64,000 nt of DNA from Beta vulgaris subsp. vulgaris (GCF_026745355.1 NC_079206.1:33734653-33798652); one strand, 5' to 3'; shown: positions 1 through 12,217, counted from the stretch's first letter. The notes: a model not told the origin generated them from the letters alone. Program-made: numbers and translations.

Positions 1-28
1 TCTTAGAGTTGAACCAGCCTCCCAAAAT

Positions 29-517
29 ATGGAAGACAATAATTCGATACCTTTAGAGTCTAAGGTGCCTGAGGATGATGGTGAACCAATTCATCATGCC
101 TTAGGAGAGTCACAAGGAGAAACTCCCCAAAGGGAAGCTTCATCTTTAAGTAGCACTGGTCGTGTATTCGTACATCAATTACATGGAAAATTCACTGAAA
201 TAGTGAAACAATTACTATTGGAGGCCAGGAAGAGTCAAAGACAACAATTTGATTCTAACTACATAACTCTAGCCCATGAGTCAGCCATAATCTTTACAAA
301 TATCCTTCAAATGATAAGTGACGAGAATAAAGATATTAACTCTAGGCAAATACACCGAATACCCGTATATATTAATGATACTATGAGTGCAACCTTTACG
401 ACAATGTCAACATCTCTTGCTACTGAAGTAGTTACTCGCTTGGAACCGTTAGTTGAAAAACATTACCAACTAAATGAGAAACTTCTTAAGGCTTTAGAAG
501 AAGTCCCCACTGAATAG
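29..517 (+). CDS. ORF in N-terminal gag region of element A
   Basis: A 162-residue open frame beginning MEDNNSIPLESK and ending EVPTE. It has no zinc knuckle, signal peptide or membrane segment, and I recognise no domain. It is hydrophilic, with an acidic N-terminus and a probably helical middle and C-terminal part. It lies just upstream of, and on the same strand as, the Tat-like gag of element A, so it is most likely the N-terminal part of that gag or a short ORF before it. The next 350 bases carry stops in all frames before gag resumes. The start is the first ATG; a frame entering from the left of the window cannot be excluded. Confidence 0.45.
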   Translation: MEDNNSIPLESKVPEDDGEPIHHALGESQGETPQREASSLSSTGRVFVHQLHGKFTEIVKQLLLEARKSQRQQFDSNYITLAHESAIIFTNILQMISDENKDINSRQIHRIPVYINDTMSATFTTMSTSLATEVVTRLEPLVEKHYQLNEKLLKALEEVPTE

Positions 518-872
518 AACACAAGGAGATCGGGGAATAACGCCAGATCTCCCAATAGGTTACCCATCAAGGGTACATTTTTCACACGTTGAGAATAGAG
601 ACCCATTGGTCTCAAATGATCCACAAACTTCATCCCATGGGCGTCGAACAAGGTCAAGTCCCTTGAGCCTTGGAGAAAATGGTCATGGGAATATTAGGAG
701 AATTGATGAAATGACAGTAGGCGTGGAGCTAGGCTGCCGGCACCTGGTGCCAAGACGTCACCAACCTTCTTTTTCCATGGGTGGTGGACAATTTGAAGAT
801 AAAACACACCAACTTGGACCATCACATGGAGGACAGAGGATCCTATAGCAGCACAAGTTGAGGCGCTAGTCC
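518..872 (+). pseudogene. Decayed gag linker of element A
   Basis: Continuation of element A towards its gag core. One frame stays open from about 606 to 848 (SLSLGENGHGNIRRIDEM), and another carries the sequence joining the gag core (IAAQVEALVQR). Frameshifts and stops interrupt it. I see no separate gene. The last five bases before element H (from 873) are its target-site duplication. Confidence 0.4.
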
Positions 873-2232
873 AAAGATGTAACACCCTCAAAATCCATAC
901 ACGTCTAATGCTACGTCGCATCGACTTTGGGAGTGTTACCGCCGCGATGGAACGCAAGGCATAATTAGAAATACGGTAACTCAAATTCATTGTCTCAAAA
1001 CCAAATTGCAGCGGAATAGAAAATGTAAATACAACTCGGGAATCATAGATGACCCCTTTTATTCAAACTCAAACCATTTAACAACGTTCTATAAAATTCA
1101 GTGATACTCAATCCAAATGTTTAACTTCAAAACTACAGACTAGCCCCCGTATGCTTGATATCATGCAGCAGCACCAGCTCACAGTCTGTCCCCATTGAAG
1201 GTCAATGGTTCATCACAGGTCAACAAACACATAATAACACACAAATCAGCTATGCTGAGTACGTAATGAACCATTGAAAACATATGAACATAAATGATGC
1301 ACACATTACAAACTGATATTGAAACTACGTTATCTCACATCCTTTATCTTTCTTATTTGGCATCGAACGGGACCGTCATCTTACTAGAATCATACGGGCT
1401 ACTGAATCCTTAATAGACAACTTGGTCTATTAGATGAAATGCAAATACGGTTTTGTTCCGTCTCACACCCATCACCTTAGTATGCATACCCCCAAGATCG
1501 AACGGAACCTTCCGCCTACTTGAGTTATCAAAATATAAGGACACTACTGTCGTCACAGAGGCCTGCGTAGGAGTACAGGACAAGTCCCACACTCCCCCCA
1601 TTATTCTATACTTGTAGGGAATCCAACTACAAGTTATTGCCATAATCTTCTTTTACTACTAACTATTCTTTTATAACTTCAAAGAGTCATTTATATGCTC
1701 TCTTACTTACAAACTCAATCTTATCTCTGTAACACTCCGTTACCATGATAGATTAATAATGCTGATGTTACACTACGATAGAACTTCGCATCTCAATGCA
1801 ACATGTTTCAATGCACATATTGATTTCACGTTATAAACGTCTAACCAAACAATCACAATCAAATGTTCCCTATCATGGTACTAGGTTCCAATAAATGAAC
1901 TGCAACCTAATCATGATACTAAAGCTTAAAGTAAACTGGTACGCGTACGTACCTTGTAGCGGAGAATTTTCGCTGACTTAATGAACGAGCCGCTTATGAA
2001 ATTGGGACCTAAACCGTTAATACAAAGCTTTAGTGCTACGTCCTTGATAACACTAACAACTACTATGTACTAAGACCATAACGATCTAACGATTCGAATT
2101 AAGCGATAGTTAAAACCTTATTCCAGAACTTTCTTTACATTCTATTTTAGTGGATTTAACGTCTTTTAGAAGTCAAAGTTAGTGAGTAACAAACTAGTTA
2201 GTGTTATTAGTCCACTATTTTACCAACCAAAT

Positions 2233-2400
2233 GGGTCATAAGTCCAACATGTCTTATGTCCAGAGTTAAGTCATATGTCCAAAAGTTAAGTCATATGTCC
2301 AAAAAGGTAAGTCATATGTCCAAAAGAATGAGTTCCATGTCCAAAAGGTAAGTTCCATGTCCAAAAGGTAAGTCATATATCCCAAAAGTTAGGTTCCATG
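2233..2400. repeat. Tandem repeat in H 3' LTR
   Basis: About eight imperfect units of 17 to 20 bp built on GTCATATGTCCAAAAGGTAA, with GTTCCATGTCC variants. The same array occurs in the other LTR at about 11220-11390, so it predates the insertion. Confidence 0.85.
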
Positions 2401-3090
2401 AAACAGGTCACGCATACGATAATAACTTTAACTAATAATAAAAACACACTTTCCTACTTTCACTTATTCCAATTACAAACCTAACCAGAATTTTAACTTA
2501 AAAACAAAATAATAACTTAACTAGTTAAACAGTCTAATAAATTATTACACAACTTTACTTACTAATTACTAATTACTAATTACTAATTATTAAAATACAA
2601 CTTACGTAATTACGAAAAACAGTAAATATAAAAATAACTAATAACTAATAACTAATAAACTGACATACAATGTTAAGTACATAAATTATACCGCTGAAAC
2701 TCGCCGGCGAAATAATTCCGGCGACCGAAAATCACACCACCACGTGCACTACTTACGCGCACCACACCGACAGTCGCGCAACCACTCGCCTCCTAGCTCG
2801 CTCGTCGCGCACGGACACCCACAACAGTCCGGTCTCCGTCGCCCGAACACACTCACGCGACCAGATCTGTCGCGTCTCTTTTCGCACAACACCCTCGAAC
2901 TTCTTCGCACCACACTTGCACAACCCACGACACACACGTTGCACGAAAATCTCGAACAACCTTCGGACCACTCTCTCACCGAAATCTCGACCCTCCTCGC
3001 CTGCGCACCTTCCCTGCACTCGAACCACAACCCCCTTCGCACCCCTCGACGAATTCTGAGAAAGAACACGGCGAGGGAGACGAAGAAAAT

Positions 3091-3202
3091 AAGGAGAACA
3101 ACGAGAGAGAGAGAGAGAAAAATCTGAGAGAGAGAAGGTTGAAATCGGCTGAGAGAGAGAGTGAGGAGAGAGAAAAGTCGGCTGGGAGAGAGAGAGAGAA
3201 GG
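3091..3202. repeat. GA-rich simple repeat in H LTR
   Basis: Runs of GAGAGAGA on the plus strand, CT-rich on the element's sense strand. They lie just downstream of the TATA-like box in transcription direction, where plant core promoters often have pyrimidine patches. The other LTR has the same tract at about 12081-12180. Confidence 0.8.
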
Positions 3203-3435
3203 GTTTAGGGTTTTTCTGATTTTCCCTCTCCTTTTCCTTTTTATACTCCCCTTCAACCCTAGGTTAAGTAAAAAATTCAGTTTAACCTTTTTAAAACTCC
3301 GAAAATTTCCCAAACCTACTCGTATTACAATAATTTATTCCTATTATTTTGTAAATACACTAAAATACCTTTTATTAATTTCTTTATATTTTCTTAATTA
3401 AAACGAAATAACTCCCAAAAATACGGAGTATTATA

Positions 3436-3472
3436 GGCTTCCCCCCTTAAAAGAAGTTTCGTCCCGAAACTT
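3436..3472 (-). other. Polypurine tract and adjacent hairpin of element H
   Basis: On the sense strand TTAAGGGGGGAAGCC abuts the 3' LTR and is the plus-strand primer tract. Just upstream lies the inverted repeat AAGTTTCGGGACGAAACTT (3454-3472, 8-bp arms, 3-bp loop). The same hairpin sits at the same place in element F (33750-33768). Confidence 0.85.
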
Positions 3473-3640
3473 TGAGGTAGCCCGTCTTAACGACGATCTT
3501 TCGCACTTCTAAGTCCCAAATTTCACAAGCGTTTTCTAACATTCGCACAACAGATAAGCAGATAAGCAGTAATTACACATAACTAACATAATTAACATAC
3601 TTTAGGGTGAAAGCGCGAAATTCTATCGCATTCTTCCCCG

Positions 3641-4190
3641 CTTAAAAGAAAAGTTACATCCCCGTAACTCACGTACCTCTTGGAAAAGCTCAGGGTACTT
3701 CAGACGCATTGCATCTTCGGCTTCCCATAGCTTCCTCGGTAGTTTGATTTCTCCACAACACTTTGACAATTTTAGCGTCCTTATTCCTCGTACTCCGCAC
3801 TTTGCGGTCTAGGATATGGACAGGTTTCTCCTCATAGGACAAAGTTTAATCTATCTCGACGTTTTCAGGTTCAAGGACATGTGACGCATCAGGTACGTAT
3901 CTCTGGAGTTGGGATACATGAAACACGTTCTGGACCCTTTCTAAGTCGTTGGGCAAATCCAGGCGATAAGCAACTTTCCCTACCCTGCCAGATATCTCAT
4001 AGGGTCCTATGAACTTAGGGCTTAGCTTCCCCTTTTTCCCGAATCGCATCACTCCTTTCATTGGGGACACCTTAAGCAACTTTTTCCCCAACTTCGAAAT
4101 TTTCATCCCTTCGCTTCTGGTCCGCATAGGATTTTGCCTGTCCTGTGCAGCCTTAATCTTTTCTTGAATGACTCGCACTTGATCCATGTC
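3641..4190 (-). pseudogene. Integrase C-terminus and chromodomain of element H
   Basis: Minus-strand frames read the GPY/F module of chromoviral integrase (GKLSPKFIGPYEI), then FHVSQLQRYVPD, then a chromodomain split by frameshifts (KIVKVLWRNQTTEEA, then WEAEDAMRLKYPELF). Chromodomains are thought to direct integration into chromatin carrying particular marks. The part upstream of about 3840 stays open for 113 residues; the chromodomain needs at least one frame change, so the gene is broken. Confidence 0.85.
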
Positions 4191-5227
4191 TCCTGAATCA
4201 TCTCAGGTCCTAACACACAGTCTCACTGATGTCGTTCCAACACAAAGGGCTACGACACTTTCTCCCTACAATGCTTCAAATGGTGCCATCTTAATACTAG
4301 CATGGTAGCTGTTGTTGTATGAGAATTCTATGAGGTCCAAATGGTCTTCCCATGACCTTGGTATTCTAAAGCACATGCTCGCAACATGTCCTCTAAGGTC
4401 TGAATAGTTCTTTCAGTTTGACCATCGGTAGCTGGGTGAAAGGCTGTACTCATTAATAGCTCACTACCAAATGCTTCCTGGACCTTTTTCCAGAAATTCG
4501 ACAGGAATCGAGAGTCTCGATCTGATACTATACTTGTGGGTACTCCATGCAATCGAATGACATTTTTCACATAAGCCTTGGCTAAGGCTTCCATACTCCA
4601 CGTATCTTCATAGGTATGAACCTTGCTGTCTTGGTTAGTCATCCACTATCACCCAAATGGTATTATTGCCTCCCCGACTCCTAGGTAAGGCGACAACGAA
4701 GTCCATGGATATCGAGTCCCATTTCCATGTCGGAATGTCTAAGGGTTGAATCTTTCCTTGAGGTCTCTTGTGTTCACTTTTGACTTTCTGGCATGTTAAG
4801 CATTTGGAAACAAACTCAGCTACTGCTCTCTTCATACCAGGCCACCAAAACATCTTCTTGAGGTCCTTATACAACTTATCTCCCCCTGGGTGGACGAATA
4901 CGTCGTGTTATGACCCTCCTCATTATCTTTGTTTCAGCTCTTCACACTTTTGTGGCACGCACCACCTACCCTTATATCGTATGCTTCCATCCTCATGGAT
5001 CGCAAACCCCTTTGCTTTGCCCTCCTTAAGCTTTGCCTTGACTCGCTCAAGTTCACATCCCCAGGTTGACTCGTTCTATCTCGTCTAGGAAGTTGGTTCG
5101 ATGGTTAGGGCACTCAGCAATCTTTCTACCTCCCCTTCATGAACAACTTCTATCTGAAGTCTAGAGAATTCCTCACAAAGTTTGTCGGCAACGACTAATG
5201 TATTCAGGCTATGGCTAGACTTGCGAC
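4191..5227 (-). pseudogene. Integrase of element H
   Basis: Contains the zinc-binding end (SKCLTCQKVKSEHKRP) and the catalytic DDE core: first Asp in SISMDFVVALPRSRGG, second in IVSDRDSRFLSNFW, Glu in DGQTERTIQTLEDML. The two halves lie in different overlapping frames that meet near 4640. The linker to RNase H (about 4900-5227) has no long frame. A Ty3/gypsy integrase after RNase H is the expected order. Not functional as read. Confidence 0.85.
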
Positions 5228-6480
5228 TTAAATCAGCAACACGTTGGCTTTACCCTCATGGTATTGGATGTCTAAGTCATAGTCCTTGATGAGCTCTAAC
5301 CATCTGCGCTGCCTCATGTTAGGTCTTTCTGGGTGAAGATAGTATTTAAGGCTTTTTGTGTGAAGATACGGCAGGTTACCCCTAGAGGTAGTGTCTCCAG
5401 ATTTTGAGTGCAAATACTATGGCGGCCAATTCTAGGTCATGTGTTGGGTAATTGACTTCATATGGCTTCAACTGTCGGGACGCATAAGCTATAACTTCCC
5501 GTTTTGCATCAGAACACAACCCAACCCATTCTTGGACGCATCACTATACACATCATATCCTTCGTTCCCGTTAGGCAAGGTTAGGACAGGGGCTGAGTTA
5601 ACTCTCTCTTTGAGCTTTGGAAGGCCTTCTCACTGTCCTCATTCCAGGTAAACCTACAATCCTTCTTCATCAGGTTGTCATAGGTTTTGCTATTTTGGAG
5701 AAGTCTTTCACAAACTCCTATAGTAACCGGCTAAACCAAGAAACTTCTATATCCGTGACATTCTTTGGGTAGGCCATTCACTCACGGCTTTGATCTTTCG
5801 CAGGATCTACTGATACACCCTCCTTGAGATAAATGACCCAAAAATGACACCTTTCCAACCAAAATTCACATTTCGAAAACTTTGCATATAGTTGGTTGTC
5901 CCTAAGTGTCTGAAAATGATCTCAAATGACCTCATGTTCCTCCTTGTTCTTAGAATAGATCAGGATATCGTCTATGAATAACGACGAATTTGTCGAGGTA
6001 GGGTCGGAAAATTCTATTCATAAGGTCCATGAAAACTGCAGGTGCATTGGTTAACCCAAAAGGCATAACCGTAAACTCATAGTGGCCATATCTGGTTCGA
6101 AAGGCAGTCTTAGGTATATCATGATCAACAATCCTCAACTGATGGTAACCGACCTTAAGTCATTTTGGAGAACATCCCGCACCCTGAAGTTGGTCGAACA
6201 ATCATCAATCCTAGGTAATGGTACTTGTTTTTCACAGTGACATTGTTCAACTCCCGTAGTCTATACATAACCTCAACTACCATCCTTCTTTTTCACAAAA
6301 AGACGGGTGCTCCCCATGGGACATGCTAGGTCTAATATACCCTTTGTCTAGTAGTTCCTCTAACTGGTTCTTTAACTCATTCATTTCTGCCGGAGCCATC
6401 GATATGGGGCTTTCGAAATGGGTCCAGTCCCAGGTACTAGGTCAACGGTGAACTCTACATCTCTCCTTGGAGGCATACCA
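5228..6480 (-). pseudogene. Reverse transcriptase and RNase H of element H
   Basis: RT fragments include [17 protein letters not shown] and the catalytic FIDDILI, which is in the next frame because a base is missing just before it (about 5960-5985). The RNase H end reads [20 protein letters not shown], followed by the conserved EGKANV. Many single-base gaps split it into short frames, the longest about 60 residues. Matching positions in element F are open, so the family assignment is firm while the copy is dead as read. Confidence 0.85.
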
Positions 6481-7000
6481 GGTATTTCCTCAGGAAAGAC
6501 ATCCTGGAATCTCGGACTATGGGACATCTTCAGGCCTCAATAAGGATCATCCTCAACTCTTCTCACTGAACACATAAATAGGGGCCACGTACTAGTTCTT
6601 AAGTTGTAAGCATTGATCACTTTAATCCGGTTCTCGAGGTATTCTCCTATATGACACTCTTTTCCCGAAGGGTCCTTAGTTCCACTTTCTGCGCATCGCA
6701 ATCTATCTTAGCCATGTACTTCCCAAGCCAATCCATCCCAGAATAATTTAGGTTCATAAGTTAAACTCTATCAGATCAGAGGGAAAGTATCCCTCACCTA
6801 TCTTTAATGGCACTTTTAGAATCTTTTAGAACAGTTAACAGTCTCCCCAGATGGAATGACTATAGGCATAGAAATCGACTCAGACTCGACCAATGCTAAA
6901 TTCTAACAGTTGCATGGGCAATAAATGACAAGGATGCTCCAGAATCAAATAATACTTTAACAGGAGTGGAGTTGATAGAAAATGTACCCGTGACAAACTC
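6481..7000 (-). pseudogene. Aspartic protease of element H
   Basis: Sense-strand translation gives the retropepsin active site LFDSGASLSFI (about 6915-6960) and downstream fragments of the LGMDWLGKY type seen in chromoviral proteases. The protease cuts the Gag-Pol polyprotein. The frame is broken soon after the active site. It lies between the gag zinc knuckle and the RT start, as expected. Confidence 0.75.
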
Positions 7001-8149
7001 TACGAGCCTCTTCTTCTCTAGCCGTCATCATGTACAGCTTCCCTTTGCCCTTATCTTGGGAATTAGTTGCATTGCTCCCATTAGAGGTCTGGTTGCTGGT
7101 GTTAGTCGCAGGCTTGGAATAGTTAGAATTCCCATTGTAATTACTACTCCCGTTACCATTCCCGTTTCCATTCCCATTTCGGGACTTGTCCCCATAATTC
7201 CCCTTCTTTTGGCCATTGGGGTTTAGTTGTTCTTCGAATAGCATTCATAGGCTCTATGTCCCATCTTCCCCATTCTCGCATTCAACCTTGTTACCCTCAC
7301 AGTCCTTACCAGGATGGTTGTTAGGGCACTTTCTACACCTATATACACGCTCAGGTCTGCGGTTATTGGTGTTGTTATTGCGGTTGTTGTTTGTTGGGAT
7401 TAGGGTTATTATTGGGTCCCTTACCAAAATTCCTTGAGGGTTTTGATTGTTCTGGTTCCCTTTGCTTTTTCTCAAACTTCTGGCCCTCAGGGTTTGGGTT
7501 ATCCTTACGTTTCTCGCCAAGCTTACCCCCTTCCTCCCTCTTCCTGATAGCATAAAGGTGGGCAGCTTTGCCAAACACATGGTCCAGAGAGGTGAATGTA
7601 TCTCCCCCAGTCTACCCTGCAGGTCAAGGGTAAGTCCCAATTCAAAACGTGAGGCTTTAGCCTCCTCAGTAGGGGCAATCTCCGGGGAAACCTCATTAGT
7701 TCAATGAATTTTCGGTAATACTCCTCCACAGACATGGTCCCTTGCCTCAGCATCATAAATCCTGGGCTTTTTGTTTCTTAAGATAGGAGGGTAGTACTTG
7801 TCTCTTAGGGCCTTTTTGAAAGTCTCCCACCCGAAACCCGGTTGACTAGAAGGTTGTCCTTAGCCTGGGTCCACCAGAAATGGGCATCCCCTGCAGATAG
7901 TACTAGCTAAGGGCACGTTTTCTCATCAGGCAGGATAGGGTGAAGAAAAGTTTTCAAATTCCCCAACCCAGTTCTCCAACTCTTCAGGTCCCCCTTTTCC
8001 TTTAGTACAGGTGGGTTCCTACGGGCCACTTTTTCAGATAGGTCCCCATCCCGGTTGTGACCTTGGGCTAAGTTGGCAGTAATTGTACTAGGTCACGTAT
8101 CGATTGCTCGATATTAGAGAGGTTTCAGGGGGCCTCCCGATCGAACCAT
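7001..8149 (-). pseudogene. gag of element H
   Basis: Capsid-like motifs WRTGLGNLKTFLHPI, TMSVEEYYRKFIELMRF and an Asn/Gly-rich stretch (repeated NGNGNG, about 7080-7190), with a zinc-knuckle-like CRKCPNNHPGKDC (spacing C-x2-C-x3-H-x4-C). The likely start is the ATG at 8149. At least three frame changes occur, and both strands of the Asn-rich part are open by chance. This is the nucleocapsid precursor that packages element RNA. Confidence 0.8.
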
Positions 8150-8480
8150 TCTGCGCTGAAATTAACATAGTAGCTATTTCAGTGACTTACACATAATTTT
8201 TTAACTTATTCAACGAATATACATTTCATATATAAGCATATATTGCGAACACTTTTAAGTCTGTACTGACTTGCACTACAATCATCCAAAATAAGATGCC
8301 ACAATTAACAATAAAAGATAACACTATATACTATTATTGAAAATGGAAATGTAATGTTTGTAAAGAAATACCATATATATGTATATATAAAATCAAGTAA
8401 TGTACTCCCTAATCGGCATGCAAGCCTTATTATCACTAACATAACAAATGAAAAAAACGACAAAATAAAACAAAATCCTA
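8150..8480. other. Non-coding AT-rich spacer in element H
   Basis: Separates gag from the upstream leader ORF. It is AT-rich with a TATATATG-type stretch near 8370-8390. I see no ORF or known motif. Confidence 0.6.
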
Positions 8481-9415
8481 ACCTACATATATGACCAAAG
8501 AACTATGGGCTAAGGTGGCGAGCTTCATCCTCTGATCCAGAATCTCTACCCCCTCATAATCAATCTCTTCTGCATCAGGCTCGTGTCCTCAAAGAGTATA
8601 TCCTCAGTATGGGTCCTTGGTCTTCCTCGGGTCTTCTTCCTCGATGGGACCTCTCCTCAATGGGATCCTCTCCTCATGGGATCCTCCTCCTCAATGGGAT
8701 CCTCCTCCTCAATGGGATCCTCTTCCTGAACAGGATTCTCTCCTCAACAGGGTCTTCTTCTCAGCAGGGTCTTCTTCCTCAACTGGTATATCTCTAGTGG
8801 GGGTGGCTCGTCATCATTATCCCCCCATCTAACCCTGGTGCAGCTGACCCCGCCAACACTATAATAAGGTCCTATTGTTTCCTCTCATCTATCCGAGACT
8901 AAGTGACGTCCTAAGATTTTGAAAGTCATCGGCTATTAACTCTCCTCAAATGGTTGGTATCTTGGCCTCTTTGCCACAGGTCGTGGTGGTTCAGGTATGA
9001 CCCCTGGGTTCTTAGAATTCCCATCTACGGTCCTATTGCCCGAACTTTCCCTTCAGATGAAGTAGAAGGGTTTTGACCTCTCGTTTCACGAACCCTCCAC
9101 TCATTCTCGCAGTATTTAAGGTCAGTGAGGAAGTGTTTTTCAGAAGGAAGGTTTTGGTATCCGTAGGTATGCTTATTCCTATTGAAATACCCCTTGTAGT
9201 CCACATATCTCCATACCTACGATGAACGAATCTATATGGCTCTATGTCTGGAACATATCGAACATGAAGTGTATCTTAGAGCCCTCAGATCGTAACCACT
9301 GCTCCCCTTGCATAATTCTATAATCCAGGGCAGACTTCATCTTAAAGAACTAAACATCCCAGTCCTCCCCTACTTGTTTCATCAAATAGTTTGTACAACC
9401 TATGTCGTGAACCAT
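8481..9415 (-). pseudogene. Leader ORF of element H, upstream of gag, function unknown
   Basis: Minus-strand frames between the PBS and gag encode a protein I do not recognise. It begins MVHDIGCTNYLMKQVGEDWD at 9415, directly after TTTTTTTATTTTTGCAG, which looks like a splice acceptor. Further on come YGYQNLPSEKHFL and ENEWRVRE, then an acidic EEDP-rich tail. Element D has an apparently related leader ORF at the same place, also starting at an ATG after TTTCAG and sharing a YxNL...ENEW pattern. Frameshifts and stops break it here. Most Tekay-type elements are described without such an ORF; a captured host fragment is possible. Confidence 0.4.
8640..8790 (-). repeat. Short tandem repeat coding an EEDP-rich acidic tail
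   Basis: Six to eight imperfect units of about 14 to 18 bp around GAGGAGGATCCCATT (sense strand). In the best frame they encode PIEEEDPIEEEDP. Unit lengths vary, so the frame changes along the array. Confidence 0.75.
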
Positions 9416-9826
9416 CTGCAAAAATAAAAAAATAGAATAGTCTAAGTTTTTGTATATAATAGGGTTCAAAACATATGTTATAGATATACATGTTTAAGAG
9501 GTAAAATGCTCAGTTTTAACTTTGAAATCCACAAGTGAGATCAAGATCATTTCGATCAATAAAATAGTTTTATACTAAAATAAGTTTTGAGTCTAACATT
9601 AACTTAGACTTATCCTTGTACACTCTCTTAATCTAGTCACATTTGAAGATTTCGAGAATCTTTCACAATTTCAATTACACAAAGAGCACATACAAGTTCA
9701 AGATACGAACAGAATTGCAATGAAATCATTCCTATGACTTAATGCACATGACATGATCTATATGCTCCTATCCCATACTACCCGTTTTGAAATCATTTTA
9801 AAACGACTTTGAAAATAGGAGCTTAT
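9416..9826. other. 5' leader of element H, no gene seen
   Basis: Untranslated leader between the PBS and the leader ORF. A pyrimidine-rich tract ends at 9416 with GCAG. I could not pick a convincing splice donor by eye. Confidence 0.5.
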
Positions 9827-9839
9827 GGCTCTGAATCCA
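9827..9839 (-). other. Primer-binding site of element H
   Basis: Sense strand TGGATTCAGAGCC, close to the initiator-Met tRNA complement TGGTATCAGAGCC, four bases inside the 5' LTR. It primes minus-strand DNA synthesis. Confidence 0.85.
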
Positions 9840-11219
9840 GTTTTGTAACACCCCCAAAATCCATACACGTCTAATGCTACGTCGCATCAACTTTGGGAGT
9901 GTTACCGCCGCGATGGAACGCAAGGCATAATTAGAAATACGGTAACTCAAATTCATTGTCTCAAAACCAAATTGCAGCGGAATAGAAAATGTAAATACAA
10001 CTCGGGAATCATAGATGACCCCTTTTTATTCAAACTCAAACCATTTAACAACGTTCTAATAAATTCAGTGATACTCAATCCAAATGTTTAACTTCAAAAC
10101 TACAGACTAGCCCCCGTATGCTTGATATCATGCAGCAGCACCAGCTCACATAGTCTGCTCCGCATTGAAGCGTCAATGGTTCATCACAGGTCAACAAACA
10201 CATAATAACACACAAAATCAGCTATGCTGAGTACGTAATGAACCATTGAAAACATATGAACATAAATGATGCACACATTACAAACTGATATCTGAAACTA
10301 CGTTATCTCACATCCTTTAGTCTTTCTTTATTTGGCATCGAATGGGCACCGTCATCTTACTAGAATCATACGGGCTACTGAATCCTTAATAGACAACTTA
10401 GTCTATTAGATGAAATGCAAATACGGTTTTGTTCCGTCTCACACCCATCACCTTAGTATGCATACCCCCAAGATCGAACAGAACCTTCTGCCTACTTGAG
10501 TTATCAAAATATAAGGACACTACTGTCGTCACAGTAGGCCTGCGTAGAAGTGCAGGACAAGTCCCACACTCCCCCCATTGTTCTATACTTGTAGGGAATC
10601 CAACTACACGTTATTGCCATAATCTTCTTTTACTACTAACTATTCTTTTATAACTTTAAAGAGTCATTTATATGCTCTCTTACTTACAAAGCTCAATCTT
10701 ATCTCTTGTAACACTGACGTTACACCATGGATTAGATTAATAATGCTGATGTTACACTACGATAGAACTTCGCATCTCAATGCAACATGTTTCAATGCAA
10801 CATATTGATTTCACGTTATAAACGTCTAACCAAACAATCACAATCAAATGTTCCCTATCATGGTACTAGGTTCCAATAAAATGAACTGCAACCTAATCAT
10901 GATACTAAAGCTTAAAAGTAAACTGGTACGCGTACGTACCTTGTAGCGGAGAATTTTCGCTGACTTAAATGAACGAGCCGCTTATGAAATTGGGACCTAA
11001 ACCGTTAATACAAAGCTTTAGTGCTACGTCCTTGATAACACTAACAAGTACTCCGTACTAAGACCATAACGATTCGAATTAAGCGATAGTTAAAACCTTA
11101 TTCCAGAACTTTCTTTACATTATATTCTAGTGGATTTAACGTCTTTTAGAAGTCAAAGTTAGTGAGTAACTAAACTTAGTTAGTGTTATTAGTCCACTAT
11201 TTTACCAAACCAATTGGGT

Positions 11220-11390
11220 CATAAGTCCAACATGTCTTATGTCCAGAGGTTAAGTCATATGTCCAAAAAGGTAAGTCATATGTCCAAAAAGATAAGTCAT
11301 ATGTCCAAAAAGGTAGGTTCCATGTCCAAAAGGTAAGTTCCATGTCCAAAAGGTAAGTCATATGTCCCAAAAGTTAGGTTCCATGAAACA
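11220..11390. repeat. Tandem repeat in H 5' LTR
   Basis: The same GTCATATGTCCAAAA array as in the other LTR. Confidence 0.85.
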
Positions 11391-12217
11391 GGTCACGCAT
11401 AATACGATAATAACTTTAACTAATAATAATAACACACTTCTACTTTCATCTTATTCCAATTACAAACCTAACCAGAATTTTAACTTAAAAACAAAATAAT
11501 AACTTAACTAGTTAAACAGTCTAATAAATTATTACACAACTTTACTTACTAATTACTAATTACTAATTATTAAAATACAACTTACGTAATTACGAAAAAT
11601 AGTAAATATAAAAATAACTAATAACTAATAAACTGACATACTAAGTTAAGTACATAATTATACAGCTGAAACTCGCCGGCGAAATAATTCCGTCGACCAA
11701 AAACCAAACCACCACGTGCACTACTTACGCGCACCACACCGACAGTCGCGCAACCACTCGCCTCCTAGCTCGCTCGTCGCGCACGGACACCCACAGCAGT
11801 CCAGTCTCCGTCGCCCGAACACACTCACGCGACCAGATCTGTCGCGCCTCTTTTCGCACAACACCCTCGAACTTCTTCGCACCACACTTGCATAACCCAC
11901 GACACACGTCGCACGAAAATCTCGAACAACCTTCGGACCACTCTCTCGCAACCGTCTCACACCGAAATCTCGACCCTCCTCGCCTACGCACCCTCCGCGC
12001 ACTCGAACCACAACCCCTTCGCACCCCTCGACGAACTCCGAGAAAGAACACGGCGAGGGAGACGAAAAAAATAAGGAGAACAGCGAGAGAGAGAGAAAAA
12101 TCTAAGAGAGAGAGAGAAGGTTAAAATCGGCTGAGAGAGAGAGTGAGGAGAGAGAAAAGTCGGCTGGGAGAGGGAGAGAGAAGGGTTTAGGGTTTTTCTG
12201 ATTTTCCCTCTCCTTTT

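Larger units (their letters stand above)
878..3435 (-). repeat. 3' LTR of element H
   Basis: A 2558-bp copy matching 9844-12417 throughout, with substitutions and many single-base gaps. It contains a tandem repeat (2233-2400), short TACTAAT and AACTAAT tandem stretches (about 2566-2660), a CpG-rich block (about 2700-3060), a GA-rich tract and a TATA-like box (CCTTTTTATA on the plus strand at 3236-3245). The terminal CA is changed to TA. Confidence 0.93.

Noticed and set aside
3200..3215. Telomere-like GGGTTTAGGG (also TAGGGTTAGGG near 14690 and 63720)
   Set aside because: Only one or two units inside LTRs, no array; not telomeric sequence.
2744..3313. Long open frames on both strands in the H LTR (127 and 186 residues)
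   Set aside because: They lie in a CpG-rich and GA-rich LTR segment, overlap each other on opposite strands and are not conserved in frame in the other LTR (11721-12238).
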